36,845 nucleotides of DNA from positions 1 through 36,845 of the IMG/VR virus record IMGVR_UViG_3300046534_000882; one strand, written 5' to 3'. Of this stretch, positions 12,323 through 20,828 are shown in pieces; the stretch's first letter is position 1, and each line of letters begins with the position of its first letter. Source of the DNA: a virus. The notes beneath the pieces are model-generated. The model searched no databases and was not told the DNA's origin. It was given only the letters and a program-made list of their open reading frames with translations. The position numbers and the translations under genes were made by a program.

Positions 12323-12756
12323 GCACTAAGCCAGCAGGCCCATTAAACGATGGTATCCACTATAAGAACAAAGGTGGAAAAGGCGGCATCTTACTCTCGG
12401 AAATTGCTTACCAGACTAAGGTTTACGGCCATAGTGTTAGTTTTGATCGCGATAGTATTCACTGCGATCTCTTTGTGGATGGGACGTTGTTGGTATACCC
12501 AAACACTGAATGGGATTACGGCACGTTCGCGATTGATACACCTGCAATGGTATATGCATCTTTAGAGCACGATGTTCTTTGTAAGCTGACTAATTACCGA
12601 CTAATCCCTTGGAAGTATAGATTTATAGCTGACAAGGGCTTGTGGTCAACGCTTGGAAGTCAGGGCGCTAAGGTTTCAAGGCTATGGCGCACTCCTGCCG
12701 TGATGATCTATTCACAGTTTGTGGGCAGATGGAAAGACAAGAAAGCAATCACTTAA
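12319..12756 (+). CDS. DUF1353-like protein, 145 aa
   Basis: Coupled to the endolysin by an ATGA overlap. The arrangement of a buried strand, a central LEHDVLCKLTN with a His-Asp pair, and a terminal helix ending PAVMIYSQFVG recalls the DUF1353 family, frequently found beside phage lysis or tail genes, with no known activity. The resemblance is moderate. No signal peptide. Confidence 0.55.
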   Translation: MSTKPAGPLNDGIHYKNKGGKGGILLSEIAYQTKVYGHSVSFDRDSIHCDLFVDGTLLVYPNTEWDYGTFAIDTPAMVYASLEHDVLCKLTNYRLIPWKYRFIADKGLWSTLGSQGAKVSRLWRTPAVMIYSQFVGRWKDKKAIT

Positions 12757-12794
12757 CAGCGTTAGAGCTGGCGGATGGGTAAGCTGGAACAAAT

Positions 12795-12947
12795 ATGAGC
12801 GATAAATTCGAGACTATCAAAACCAGAGGTGGGCACATGACGCTCAACGTCACTAGGCTCAAAAATTATCAAGAAGACAAAGCCAACAAGAAGGCAGCTA
12901 AAGCCGTCTCTGATCGTGGGTCTAAGCTCGCATGGGGCAACAAATGA
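12795..12947 (+). CDS. Hypothetical basic protein, 50 aa
   Basis: ATG at 12795 with GCTGGA seven bases upstream. The product MSDKFETIKTRGGHMTLNVT... is Lys-rich (KKAAKAV) with no hydrophobic helix, so it is not an inner-membrane spanin. Its stop overlaps the ATG of the lipoprotein gene, which supports both starts. Confidence 0.5.
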   Translation: MSDKFETIKTRGGHMTLNVTRLKNYQEDKANKKAAKAVSDRGSKLAWGNK

Positions 12948-13171
12948 CACCTAACTTCAAATACTTCCTATTAGCCCTAGCAGTCCTAATGGCTTCGGTC
13001 CTATTGACTGGCTGTGGATCTTCTCTAGCAATACTGGATGGAGCTACACACGCCAAGGGCAGCGTTCACATAGAGGGATTCTCCACAGATAGCGAGGCTG
13101 ATATTGATCTGTGCAAGGTTCCCAAGGAATACACGGCAGATGAAGCAAAGAAGTTCTGCGACCCAGAATAA
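12944..13171 (+). CDS. Small lipoprotein, 75 aa (spanin candidate)
   Basis: Starts MTPNFKYFLLALAVLMASVL, followed by the lipobox LTGC, so it should be exported, lipidated and held in a membrane. The mature part is 51 residues, acidic, with two further cysteines. The position behind the lysis genes suggests an outer-membrane spanin, but no partner Rz-like protein is visible and it is not proline-rich. ATG at 12944 (GGGG upstream) is preferred to 12932. Confidence 0.65.
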   Translation: MTPNFKYFLLALAVLMASVLLTGCGSSLAILDGATHAKGSVHIEGFSTDSEADIDLCKVPKEYTADEAKKFCDPE

Positions 13172-13220
13172 AAGAATCATACGAAGGATTTAACCAACAC
13201 AATGACCAATAAGGTGATTT

Positions 13221-13586
13221 ATGAGAAAGATATCGATAGGAAGCACAAGGCACACTGAAGTAGTTGTAAATGATGAGGCTGGAGCGGGAGGTGCATGTCA
13301 TTCCTATTCAGTTCTTTCGGTTCCCCAGACAAGTGAATCACCTATAGCGGCGTTTGCTCAAATAGACTTCCAGAATGGTCCAGTTAAAGAAAGCGGGGTT
13401 AACGGTATCCATCAAGAGGACTTGCTTGTTGTGGTGCTGGACAGGCTCAAGAGCTTTCAGGCTGGCGAATATTCATGCAGAGAGAACGCTTTAGCTATCA
13501 CCAAGATTGAAGAAGCAATGCACTGGCTTAACCACCGAACTCGTGACCGCATGGATCGAGGCGTTGAAGGCACAAGTAACACATAA
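13221..13586 (+). CDS. Acb2/Tad1-type protein (candidate anti-defence)
   Basis: Encodes 121 residues; AAGG nine bases before the ATG. The C-terminal half, IDFQNGPVKESGVNGIHQED, then LDRLKSFQAGEYSCRENA and RTRDRMDRGVEGT, fits a common phage family that I recall being labelled Acb2/Tad1 domain (formerly ABC transporter-like). Acb2 and Tad1 bind the cyclic nucleotide or NAD-derived signals of CBASS and Thoeris and sequester them. Whether this member binds a signal is unknown. The N-terminal ~50 residues are unlike the core. It lies in the lysis-to-terminase interval, a usual place for accessory genes. Confidence 0.55.
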   Translation: MRKISIGSTRHTEVVVNDEAGAGGACHSYSVLSVPQTSESPIAAFAQIDFQNGPVKESGVNGIHQEDLLVVVLDRLKSFQAGEYSCRENALAITKIEEAMHWLNHRTRDRMDRGVEGTSNT

Positions 13587-13640
13587 CGAATTAACAAGGC
13601 CCTAACCTGACACCTACCAAGGCGTATACGTTTAGCGATT

Positions 13641-13669
13641 TTGCATACATTTAACGAATTACATGTATA
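13641..13669 (+). promoter_or_regulatory. Possible promoter before 13681
   Basis: TTGCAT at 13641-13646, a 17-base spacer and TGTATA at 13664-13669. The ATG at 13681 lies about four bases after the expected start, which would make a nearly leaderless message. Weak support; there is no ribosome site for either candidate ATG of the next gene. Confidence 0.3.
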
Positions 13670-13884
13670 GACAACAACCTATGGCAACTGACATCTCAAC
13701 AATACGCAACGCTCAGATAAGCGAAGAGAAGTCAGAAGAGTTCTTTGCTAAATTGGATGATCTTATAGCCCTACACATAGAGTCAGGCACAGACCTAAAG
13801 AATGTTATCGCCACGCTACATATAACACTCACAGCAATGACTCAGGCTTATGTTGACGCTGTATACGGGGATGAAGATGATTGA
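13663..13884 (+). CDS. Hypothetical protein, 73 aa (67 from the internal start)
   Basis: An acidic helical protein with MATDISTIRNAQISEEKSEE and a later LHIESGTDLKNVIATLH. No membrane or zinc motif. No ribosome site precedes either ATG (13663 or 13681). It overlaps the start of the following gene by eight bases. Function unknown. Confidence 0.55.
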   Translation: MYRQQPMATDISTIRNAQISEEKSEEFFAKLDDLIALHIESGTDLKNVIATLHITLTAMTQAYVDAVYGDEDD

Positions 13885-14221
13885 TTACGTCATAGGCCAG
13901 AAGACAAGGCAGCAAGTAGGAAGAGAGCTGTTTTTCAAAGGTGACATAAGGACAATCACTATTAACTATGCTCCTTGGGCAGATGATAATGGAAACGTCA
14001 CAGAAGTCACCTGGACAGTAGAGAGCGGGCAAGCAAGCATCACAGCCAATACGCTATCTGATAACACGGCTACTGTAACACTAAGTACCACAGAGTCAGG
14101 CAATTCAATGATCAAGGCTATTGCTACAGATGGCACCAATCAAACAGCTTTCTACATTAGGGTAAGAGCTAAAGACCCTAGAGCTATCACTGAAGACTAT
14201 GGAATGCGTATAGATGGATAA
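13877..14221 (+). CDS. Ig-like beta-sandwich protein, 114 aa
   Basis: The ATG at 13877 has GGGG six bases upstream. After MIDYVIGQKTRQQVG, residues 20-110 are beta-rich with VTWTVESGQASITANTL, ATVTLSTTESG and FYIRVRAKDP. This pattern resembles the Ig-like fold of small phage structural or fibre-adaptor proteins. It lies upstream of the terminase genes rather than with the tail, so the role is uncertain. Confidence 0.65.
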   Translation: MIDYVIGQKTRQQVGRELFFKGDIRTITINYAPWADDNGNVTEVTWTVESGQASITANTLSDNTATVTLSTTESGNSMIKAIATDGTNQTAFYIRVRAKDPRAITEDYGMRIDG

Positions 14222-14225
14222 GACA

Positions 14226-14285
14226 ATGAAATACACCACAATCGTAAGCATGAGCCCATACAAGGGTAAGCCAGTAAAGAAGTAG
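14226..14285 (+). CDS. Possible 19-aa peptide
   Basis: ATG at 14226, product MKYTTIVSMSPYKGKPVKK. It is a short basic peptide in a 90-base gap between two genes. No good ribosome site. It could be a real micropeptide or chance. Confidence 0.2.
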   Translation: MKYTTIVSMSPYKGKPVKK

Positions 14286-14309
14286 TTATCGCTCAATAGG
14301 GTAATAACA

Positions 14310-14486
14310 ATGGATAGCCCAACAATACAAGCACTCAAAGACCTAAGACAGCACGGCAGGAAGCATCAAGCTACCTTTGAGAACTACCTAATAGTCAATC
14401 AATCCTTCTATGATCTATTACAGTCTGAGGGTTACGACATGACTGGCTACAGAGTTAATAAACCCCTAATACAATCAAACAGTTAA
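14310..14486 (+). CDS. Hypothetical protein, 58 aa
   Basis: ATG at 14310 with TAGGG eight bases upstream. MDSPTIQALKDLRQHGRKHQ and LQSEGYDMTGYRVN are compatible with a small helical protein. No recognised motif. It fits the spacing of neighbouring small genes. Confidence 0.5.
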   Translation: MDSPTIQALKDLRQHGRKHQATFENYLIVNQSFYDLLQSEGYDMTGYRVNKPLIQSNS

Positions 14487-14575
14487 TATTTACACAAAAG
14501 AACTACATATTGGTCATATTCACCACTAATTATGGTTAGAATGGCTAAATATCCCGCCTCACAAGGAAACACAGC

Positions 14576-14815
14576 ATGAATTCACTAGGATTAGCCGTAA
14601 AAGCGGTCAATCATGCCAATCACTCACCTGATTACACGATGCTCGTTAAGGCCAAGGCCAGTAGAATCAAGGCTTTCATGGATGAGGCTAACGAGAAGAC
14701 GATCCTAATGATTGCTCACGATGCTAAGGGCCGTAACGACACGATCACCCTGGATGCGCTAGTTCTCATGGATATGATCGAGCCAGCAGACACAGAAGCT
14801 CCTACAGACCACTAA
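14576..14815 (+). CDS. Hypothetical protein, 79 aa
   Basis: AAGGA lies eight bases before the ATG. The protein has alternating helices (AVKAVNHANHSPDYTMLVKA, then ASRIKAFMDEANEK) and an acidic tail. No known motif. It is the last gene before the 366-base gap that leads into the terminase genes. Confidence 0.6.
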   Translation: MNSLGLAVKAVNHANHSPDYTMLVKAKASRIKAFMDEANEKTILMIAHDAKGRNDTITLDALVLMDMIEPADTEAPTDH

Positions 14816-15181
14816 ACATCATCCCCCAAACTTGAAGGGATGCGATATTCACGGGTTTATATCAAGCTCAATATCACTGGCGAGATACGCTAAACAGCCC
14901 TAAATCACCCTCTATTTCACCCTTTTACAGCTAAGTCATTGATTTCACTAGATTCACTAATTCCAGTAATGACTATTACCGGAAATAGCGATCTTATTCT
15001 TACTTGTGTGACCTGAAAGCAGGCTGGCAAGCGATGGCGAAAAACCTCCCAGGGTAAAACGGCATAAAGCGTTTTCTGGCAAGAGGGGGGGGGTAGCACC
15101 CTGTGAGCGGGAGCTAGGGGGTCGGCGTGTATTTGTCAGATACCTCACCCACATAAATTTATATTTTTTTTTGGAAATCCC
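14816..15181. other. Gene-free region upstream of the terminase genes (candidate packaging site)
   Basis: No credible ORF. It contains an imperfect inverted repeat at 14957-14988, a six-base hairpin (AAAACG, eight bases, CGTTTT) at about 15055-15074, a run of nine Gs at 15085-15093, a G-rich tract to about 15128, and a run of nine Ts at 15164-15172 just before the TerS ATG. Packaging sites of headful phages lie in or near terS, so this is the most plausible non-coding candidate. No cos-like end is visible. Confidence 0.4.
14957..14988. repeat. Imperfect inverted repeat
   Basis: Arms CTAATTCCAGTAAT (14957-14970) and ATTACCGGAAATAG (14975-14988) with loop GACT; two mismatches in fourteen. It lies in the non-coding stretch before terS and could be a DNA-binding site or an RNA hairpin. 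Confidence 0.55.
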
Positions 15182-15640
15182 ATGAAGTGGAAAGGGCCAG
15201 AAGGAACCAATGGTGCACCTGAAGGCAATCAGAACCAAAGCGCACAGAGACCTTGGAAGGCTGCTATCAATCGAGCCTTATCTAAGAAGGGTTCTTGTGA
15301 GAGATCAGAAGAGTTGTATCTCATAGCCCGAGAGGTTGTTGAGTGTGCCCAAGACAGGACAGACCCTAATTTTGCAATGGCAGTCAAAGAGGTTGGATTA
15401 AGACTAGATGGCAAACCAACTGAACATATCGCTCTTACGGACGATACTGCCCAAAAACTTGTCGGAATATCCGCCGCTTTTGCTTCGCTTGTCGGAGCTG
15501 CCACAGGCGGAACGATTATCGACGGAGAGATTATTATGCCGAGTCGATCTTTACTTCCTGCTGAGGTATGCCCTGAGACGGGAGGACATGGAGAGGGATT
15601 GGATCTTCGAGAGATGTCGGGAAGTACAAGAGAATCCTAA
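15182..15640 (+). CDS. Terminase small subunit
   Basis: Encodes 152 residues. GTNGAPEGNQNQSAQRPWKA, then INRALSK, is the characteristic N-terminal signature of small terminases in many podophages; the ERSEELYLIAREVVECAQDR segment is helical, and a loop containing RLDGKPTEHI follows. TerS recognises the packaging site and regulates the large subunit. The final ~75 residues overlap terL in another frame and are unlike the rest. The ATG has GGAAATCCC upstream. Confidence 0.82.
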   Translation: MKWKGPEGTNGAPEGNQNQSAQRPWKAAINRALSKKGSCERSEELYLIAREVVECAQDRTDPNFAMAVKEVGLRLDGKPTEHIALTDDTAQKLVGISAAFASLVGAATGGTIIDGEIIMPSRSLLPAEVCPETGGHGEGLDLREMSGSTRES

Positions 15641-16964
15641 CGGCCATATAGATATCTGGTCTCGTGAACATTACAAATCAACAATCATCACCTTTGGTAA
15701 GAATATTCAGGACATTCTCGCTAGTCATGGAGAAGACCCTTTACCTGAGTGGAAGGGTCGTGAAGTCACTATCGGTATTTTCTCATTTAACCGACCTGCT
15801 GCGAAAAAATTTTTAAGACAGATAAAAGTAGAGTTTGAAGATAACGAAAATTTAAAATTATTATTTCCAGATATCCTTTATCAACATCCTAAGAAGGAAT
15901 CTGGCAAGTGGTCAGAAGACGATGGGTTAATCGTTAAGCGAAAATCTAACCCTAGAGAAGCAACTGTTGAAGCCTCTGGATTAGTCGATGGCCAGCCTAC
16001 GGGCATGCACTACCTGATTCGGTCTTATGACGACGTAGTGACCCTAGAAAGTGCTCGCTCTATTGAAATGATTAAAAAGACCACTCAAGCATGGGGATTA
16101 AGTCTCTCCTTGGGTACTGAGGGCGGTTCAGCTCGCTATGCTGGGACGTTCTACGCTGACGGCGATACTTATGCGGACATTATTGAAAGGGGCGCAGCGG
16201 TCCCTAGAATCCACGCAGCAACGATAGATGGAACCTCATCCGGTACGCCTGTTTTATTTTCTAAAGAATATTTGGATGAAAAGAAGTTCGCGGGTATTTA
16301 TGACTTTTCTTGTCAATACCTTTGTGACCCTATTCCTGACGAAAATGCTTATTTCACTGCTGATGATTTCCAGTGGTATGACGAGCCTCCCGAGCATTTA
16401 AGAAAGTACGGTGCTGGAGATTGCGCGTTAAGCGATGGTAAGGGTGATTTCACTGAATTAGCCATCGCTGGAATAGACCCCAATGATGATATTTATCTCT
16501 TGGACTGGTGGGCCGGTCAGAAACCAATGGATGTGTGGATAGACGCACAATTAGACCTAGCCCAAAAACACGGACCCGTTAAATGGGGAGCTGAGGGCGG
16601 AATGATTCGCCGAGCTTCCGAACCTTATTTGAATAAAAGAATGCGTGAAAGAAGAGTCTACTTCGTTATGGAGTGGTTCCCCGCAATCGCAGATAAAGCA
16701 ACAAATCTAAGATCATTCCAAGCCCGAGCTAAACAGGGAAAAGTCTACCTACCCAAAAACACACCCTGGGCTGACGATCTTGTTTCCCAGCTATGTCGAT
16801 TCCCCAAAGGAAAGTATGACGATAAGGCTGACGTGTGTGGATTGTTTGGAAGAATGATCGACGGAATGCACGGCGCAATAGTACCAGGCGCCCCCAAATT
16901 AAAATTAGTCGCTGACGCTTACGGTTTCAATGAAGAACCGGAAGAAGATTGGAAACTGGCATAG
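15408..16964 (+). CDS. Terminase large subunit (ATPase and nuclease)
   Basis: Encodes up to 518 residues. A divergent P-loop SREHYKST (85-92) has Lys and Ser/Thr as in Walker A; the putative Walker B acids D208-D209 lie in LIRSYDDVV; the nuclease domain has Asp338 in YGAGDCALSDGKGDFTE. It translocates DNA into the procapsid and cuts concatemers. Recognisable similarity starts near residue 39 (STERLLCRVDLYFLLRYALR), so the ATG at 15408, which lacks a ribosome site and gives a 233-base overlap with terS, may be too far upstream. The start is uncertain. Confidence 0.93.
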   Translation: MANQLNISLLRTILPKNLSEYPPLLLRLSELPQAERLSTERLLCRVDLYFLLRYALRREDMERDWIFERCREVQENPNGHIDIWSREHYKSTIITFGKNIQDILASHGEDPLPEWKGREVTIGIFSFNRPAAKKFLRQIKVEFEDNENLKLLFPDILYQHPKKESGKWSEDDGLIVKRKSNPREATVEASGLVDGQPTGMHYLIRSYDDVVTLESARSIEMIKKTTQAWGLSLSLGTEGGSARYAGTFYADGDTYADIIERGAAVPRIHAATIDGTSSGTPVLFSKEYLDEKKFAGIYDFSCQYLCDPIPDENAYFTADDFQWYDEPPEHLRKYGAGDCALSDGKGDFTELAIAGIDPNDDIYLLDWWAGQKPMDVWIDAQLDLAQKHGPVKWGAEGGMIRRASEPYLNKRMRERRVYFVMEWFPAIADKATNLRSFQARAKQGKVYLPKNTPWADDLVSQLCRFPKGKYDDKADVCGLFGRMIDGMHGAIVPGAPKLKLVADAYGFNEEPEEDWKLA

Positions 16965-16973
16965 AGGTTTTGA

Positions 16974-18830
16974 ATGGCAACTCCTAAAGAACAAGTAGAA
17001 CAGTTCTTAAAAGACACAGACCTTGCAAGAAGGTTGTCTCAAAAGTGTCGGGATTACTACGACTCGAAACAGTGGACAGAAGAAGAGGCTCAGAAATTAG
17101 AATCCAGAAGACAGGCTGCGATTGTTGTTAATAGAATTCGCCCCAAGGTCGAGGGTCTTGTGGGTCTTTATGACTTACGAAAATCAGATCCTAAAGCCTA
17201 TCCTCGTACTACAAAGCACGAAAAGGCCTCTCATGTAATCACGGACGCTTTACGCTTTGTCTGTGATAACAATTCTTTTGAAATGACTCGTTTAGATGTT
17301 GCTGAAGAATTCTTTATTGAAGGATACGCCGGAGTTTTTACAGGCGTTAAGCAAACCCCTCGTGGTATTGAAATTCTAATTAACCATATCCCTTGGGACC
17401 GAATCTATTTCGACCCACATTCACGCAAGAAAGATTTTAAAGATGCTCGATTCATGGGTATGTGGTTGTGGATGGATGAAGATCAAGCAATGGACACCTT
17501 TAACCTGTCCAAGGCAAAGGTTGACTCAATTATTGACGCCCCTACCGATGGCGAAGAAACAAACGCCGATCGTCCTCGATGGTATGACAACCAAGGCCGA
17601 AGACGTTTAAGAATTGCAATGCACTTCAGCATCAAGAAAGGCAAGTGGAGGCTAACCGTCTTCTCTGGCGATACGATAATTAAAAAAGAACAGGATTCCC
17701 CGTTTTTAGATGAAGACGGGCTCCCTATGAATCCAATTGAGTTGGTTTCGGCAAATATCGACCGTGATAATAATCGCTATGGTGAAGTAGCTGGCTTTAT
17801 CTCTCAACAAGATGAAATAAATCACCGAAGAAGCAAATTCTTACACTTCAACTCAACTCGGCAGACCTTTGGCAATTCAACTGCTGTCACTGATGTTGAT
17901 GCGGTTAAAAAAGAGCTTAAAAAGCCTGACGGACATATCCAATTAGAAGCCGGCGCAAAACTTGGCGAAGACTTTGGCATTTTACCTAATAACGATTTAA
18001 GTCAAGCTCAGTTCAATCTCTACCTAGACGCCAAGAGCGAGCTAGATTCCACGTCATTCAATTCAGGTTTAGCGGGCGACAGCAAGCAAGCCGAATTATC
18101 AGGCAAGGCTATTGGAAAACTCCAAGAATCGGGAACAATTGAACTAAATCGACAGTATTCATTATTGAAAGGCTGGGAAAAGAGAGTTTACGAGCAAGTC
18201 TGGTTCCGAGTTAAGCAATTTTGGAACGAAGAGAAGTGGATTCGGGTCACTGATGACCAAGATGACCTTCGATGGGTCGGATTAAACGCCGAAGTAACCG
18301 CCCAGACCTTGCTAATGGAAAACATTCAAGACGATTCCCTCCCATTACAGGCTAGACAGCAATCAGAACAGATTTTGCAGCTCCTAATGGAGACTGAAAA
18401 CCCCCGTTTAAACGAAATTGTCGAAACTCGCAATCCAACTACGGAATTGGATGTGGACATTATTATTGACCAATCGTTAGACGTAATAAATATCCAGCAA
18501 GAGCAATTCGAGCTAATTGCAACCTTCGCACAGAAGGGAGATATCGATGTAATTGAATTAATCGAGCTTTCCCAGCTACGCGGTAAGGACGATCTAATTA
18601 AGAAACTCGAAAAGCGCAGAGCGGAACAAGCCCAAGCCCAACAAGCCACTCAACAAGAGCAAATGGAAGTTGTTAAGGCTGAGACGGGCGCAAAAATTGA
18701 GAAGACTCAGGCGCAGACTCGTGAACTCGATTCGAAGGCCCTGAAAAACCAAATCGCATCAATCACGCAACAATTAGAGAATCAGGCAATCCAGGCAAAC
18801 CCTGACCCTAATCCTCAAATTAGCGTGTAG
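16974..18830 (+). CDS. Portal protein, P22-like
   Basis: Encodes 618 residues (P22 portal 725). QAAIVVNRIRPKVEGLVGLY near residue 50, NHIPWDRIYFDPHSRKKDFK near 140 and SGKAIGKLQESGTIELNRQY near 380 are typical of P22-type portal proteins. The C-terminal ~100 residues are a Gln/Glu-rich helix, the expected barrel. It forms the dodecameric ring at one capsid vertex. GAGG lies six bases before the ATG, just after terL. Confidence 0.93.
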   Translation: MATPKEQVEQFLKDTDLARRLSQKCRDYYDSKQWTEEEAQKLESRRQAAIVVNRIRPKVEGLVGLYDLRKSDPKAYPRTTKHEKASHVITDALRFVCDNNSFEMTRLDVAEEFFIEGYAGVFTGVKQTPRGIEILINHIPWDRIYFDPHSRKKDFKDARFMGMWLWMDEDQAMDTFNLSKAKVDSIIDAPTDGEETNADRPRWYDNQGRRRLRIAMHFSIKKGKWRLTVFSGDTIIKKEQDSPFLDEDGLPMNPIELVSANIDRDNNRYGEVAGFISQQDEINHRRSKFLHFNSTRQTFGNSTAVTDVDAVKKELKKPDGHIQLEAGAKLGEDFGILPNNDLSQAQFNLYLDAKSELDSTSFNSGLAGDSKQAELSGKAIGKLQESGTIELNRQYSLLKGWEKRVYEQVWFRVKQFWNEEKWIRVTDDQDDLRWVGLNAEVTAQTLLMENIQDDSLPLQARQQSEQILQLLMETENPRLNEIVETRNPTTELDVDIIIDQSLDVINIQQEQFELIATFAQKGDIDVIELIELSQLRGKDDLIKKLEKRRAEQAQAQQATQQEQMEVVKAETGAKIEKTQAQTRELDSKALKNQIASITQQLENQAIQANPDPNPQISV

Positions 18831-18900
18831 TTTTACTCGTCGCCGGAGCAACGGGCGTTAACGTGGTCGCCGCACATAATCGGGTGTTAGGAAGAAAAAG

Positions 18901-19608
18901 ATGGCTAATGAAGATACTGATGTTTTTGACGAAGTTGAGGAAGAAACCGAACAGGAAGAAACCGAAACCGAGACTGATGTAAACGAGGAAACTAAAACCA
19001 AAGTGGTGGAAGAAGAATCGACCGAGGACGCATCAACCTCTAAAGACGAAAGTGAAGATAAAGCCGGACTCATAAAGGCACTTCAAGCAGAAAGAACGAA
19101 ACGACAGGCTGCGGAAGCAAAGGTTAAGCAGCAGGAAACGAAACCAGAAGTGGTTCCCGACCCTGTAACTGATCCCGATGGATATAACAAATATGTTATG
19201 GGGAAAAGTGACGCCAATAGCCTAAAAACCAAAATTGAACTTACCCAAGAAATCATGCGCGATTCCCATGAAGACTATGACGAAGCTGAAAAAACCTTCA
19301 TTAGTCTAATCGCAGATGAAAACGGAAGTATCACCGATCAAAAGCTGGTGGACCAGTTCAATGCCTCTCCCAATCCTGCAAAATTCGCTTACAACCACGT
19401 TAAGGAGCACCAAAAAGTTCTTGAAAGAACCTCTGATGATTACGAAAGCAAAATCAGAGCTCAAGAAAGGACAAAGCTAATTAACGAGATGAAAGATAGC
19501 GGACTTTCTGCAACTGACCTGCCTGACTTTACTAATGCAACGGCGTCAGGATCTAACACCGAGTCTGAAGAAAAAGAAGCGGGAGATGTGATTGATGCCT
19601 TCGATTAA
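18901..19608 (+). CDS. Scaffolding protein
   Basis: Encodes 235 residues. The first ~55 are extremely acidic (EEETEQEETETETDVNEETK), followed by a charged helical part. Composition, predicted helicity and position between portal and coat gene match capsid scaffolding proteins, which guide coat assembly and leave the mature head. GGAAG lies six bases upstream. The 70-base gap before it is GC-rich and holds the palindrome CGTTAACG. Confidence 0.82.
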   Translation: MANEDTDVFDEVEEETEQEETETETDVNEETKTKVVEEESTEDASTSKDESEDKAGLIKALQAERTKRQAAEAKVKQQETKPEVVPDPVTDPDGYNKYVMGKSDANSLKTKIELTQEIMRDSHEDYDEAEKTFISLIADENGSITDQKLVDQFNASPNPAKFAYNHVKEHQKVLERTSDDYESKIRAQERTKLINEMKDSGLSATDLPDFTNATASGSNTESEEKEAGDVIDAFD

Positions 19609-19624
19609 ATAACGAGGCAATACA

Positions 19625-20785
19625 ATGACTGCGAGTACAATAAGTGCGGGTAATAAGACTACCCAGTTTCAAAAAGAAGTTCGCCGCGAGTACGTTCGTG
19701 ACGGTATCTACGGTGATGCAATTGGCAACGATGTCAATTCAATCATCCAAACTAACAAGAACCTGAAAAAGATATCCATTCCCCTGGTCGGCAAGGTCGG
19801 CGGTGCGGGTGTTACTGGTTCCACAGCTCTAGGCGGAAGCGAGCAAGCCCTTTCTAACTACGCCCAAACAATGCAGCCCACCTATCACCGACAGGGTGTA
19901 TTGGTTGACAACGAAGAAAATGAATTGGCTGAATTTGATCTGTTTCAAGAAGCTCGCCCGGGTCTTATGGATTGGGCGATGGAGCTTAAACGCGATCAGA
20001 TAACTCAGGCTTTGGGCGCAATCGAAGCTGGCGGAACTTACGCTAATTATGGTGGTGTAGGTGGTGCTTATGGCGCGGCTGCTGCAACTGCTGCTCAAAT
20101 GGATACCTGGAATACTAACAACGCTGACCGGCTTATGTACGGCGCTTTGATTAGTAACTATTCCGGCGGTAACCATACCGCTTCTTTGGCAACAATCGAT
20201 AATACTGCGGATAAAATGTCTGCGGCACTTATCACGCTTGCCAAGCGCAGAGCTAACAACTGTCGCCCTAAGATTCGCCCGGTTAAGTTGGGCCGTAGTA
20301 AATCAGCCGTGTACTGTATGTACATTGGCAGTTTTGGTTTCCGCGATCTTAAAAACGACACGGTAATGGCGCAAGCTAACCGAGAAGCGCGACCGCGTGA
20401 TGTAAAAGATAACCCTATCTTTGCAGATGGCGATCTTTATTACGATGGCGTGATCATCAAAGAAGTTGTCGATATGGATGTGTTTATCGACGCAGGTGAC
20501 ACCGATAGCGCATACAACGGTGTCTGGGGTGCTAACGCCACAGGTGACAGTCTGTTGGATGGCGGTAACGGCGGTACTCGTGTTGGTGTTGCGTTCTTGT
20601 GTGGCGCTCAAGCAGTAGGGTTTGTAATGGGCCGTAATGCTGAGTTCAAGCGCAAGAAAGAAGACGATTACGATCATCTGAATGGTGTTGCTATCTCAAT
20701 GAAGCACGACATCAAGAAGACGTTTTACAACAACAAGCAGCATGGCATGGTTACAGTTTTCCATTCCGCACTAGCTGATGCGTAA
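19625..20785 (+). CDS. Major capsid protein
   Basis: Encodes 386 residues. The start TTQFQKEVRREYVRDGIYGD, then SIPLVGKVGGAGVTG and LVDNEENELAEFDLFQEA, is of the form seen in podophage coat proteins related to the P22/N4 capsid groups. Size, the preceding scaffold gene and the terminator behind it support the assignment. GAGG lies seven bases before the ATG. It forms the icosahedral shell. Confidence 0.88.
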   Translation: MTASTISAGNKTTQFQKEVRREYVRDGIYGDAIGNDVNSIIQTNKNLKKISIPLVGKVGGAGVTGSTALGGSEQALSNYAQTMQPTYHRQGVLVDNEENELAEFDLFQEARPGLMDWAMELKRDQITQALGAIEAGGTYANYGGVGGAYGAAAATAAQMDTWNTNNADRLMYGALISNYSGGNHTASLATIDNTADKMSAALITLAKRRANNCRPKIRPVKLGRSKSAVYCMYIGSFGFRDLKNDTVMAQANREARPRDVKDNPIFADGDLYYDGVIIKEVVDMDVFIDAGDTDSAYNGVWGANATGDSLLDGGNGGTRVGVAFLCGAQAVGFVMGRNAEFKRKKEDDYDHLNGVAISMKHDIKKTFYNNKQHGMVTVFHSALADA

Positions 20786-20793
20786 ATAAATTA

Positions 20794-20818
20794 GGGGGCT
20801 TCGGTCCCCTTTTCTTTT
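20794..20818 (+). terminator. UUCG-loop terminator behind the capsid gene
   Basis: GGGGGC, tetraloop TTCG, GTCCCC (one G-T pair), then TTTTCTTTT. It begins nine bases after the coat stop inside the late operon. It probably terminates part of the transcripts and stabilises the coat mRNA 3' end, while antiterminated polymerase passes on. Confidence 0.85.
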
Positions 20819-20828
20819 GGAGCAATAA

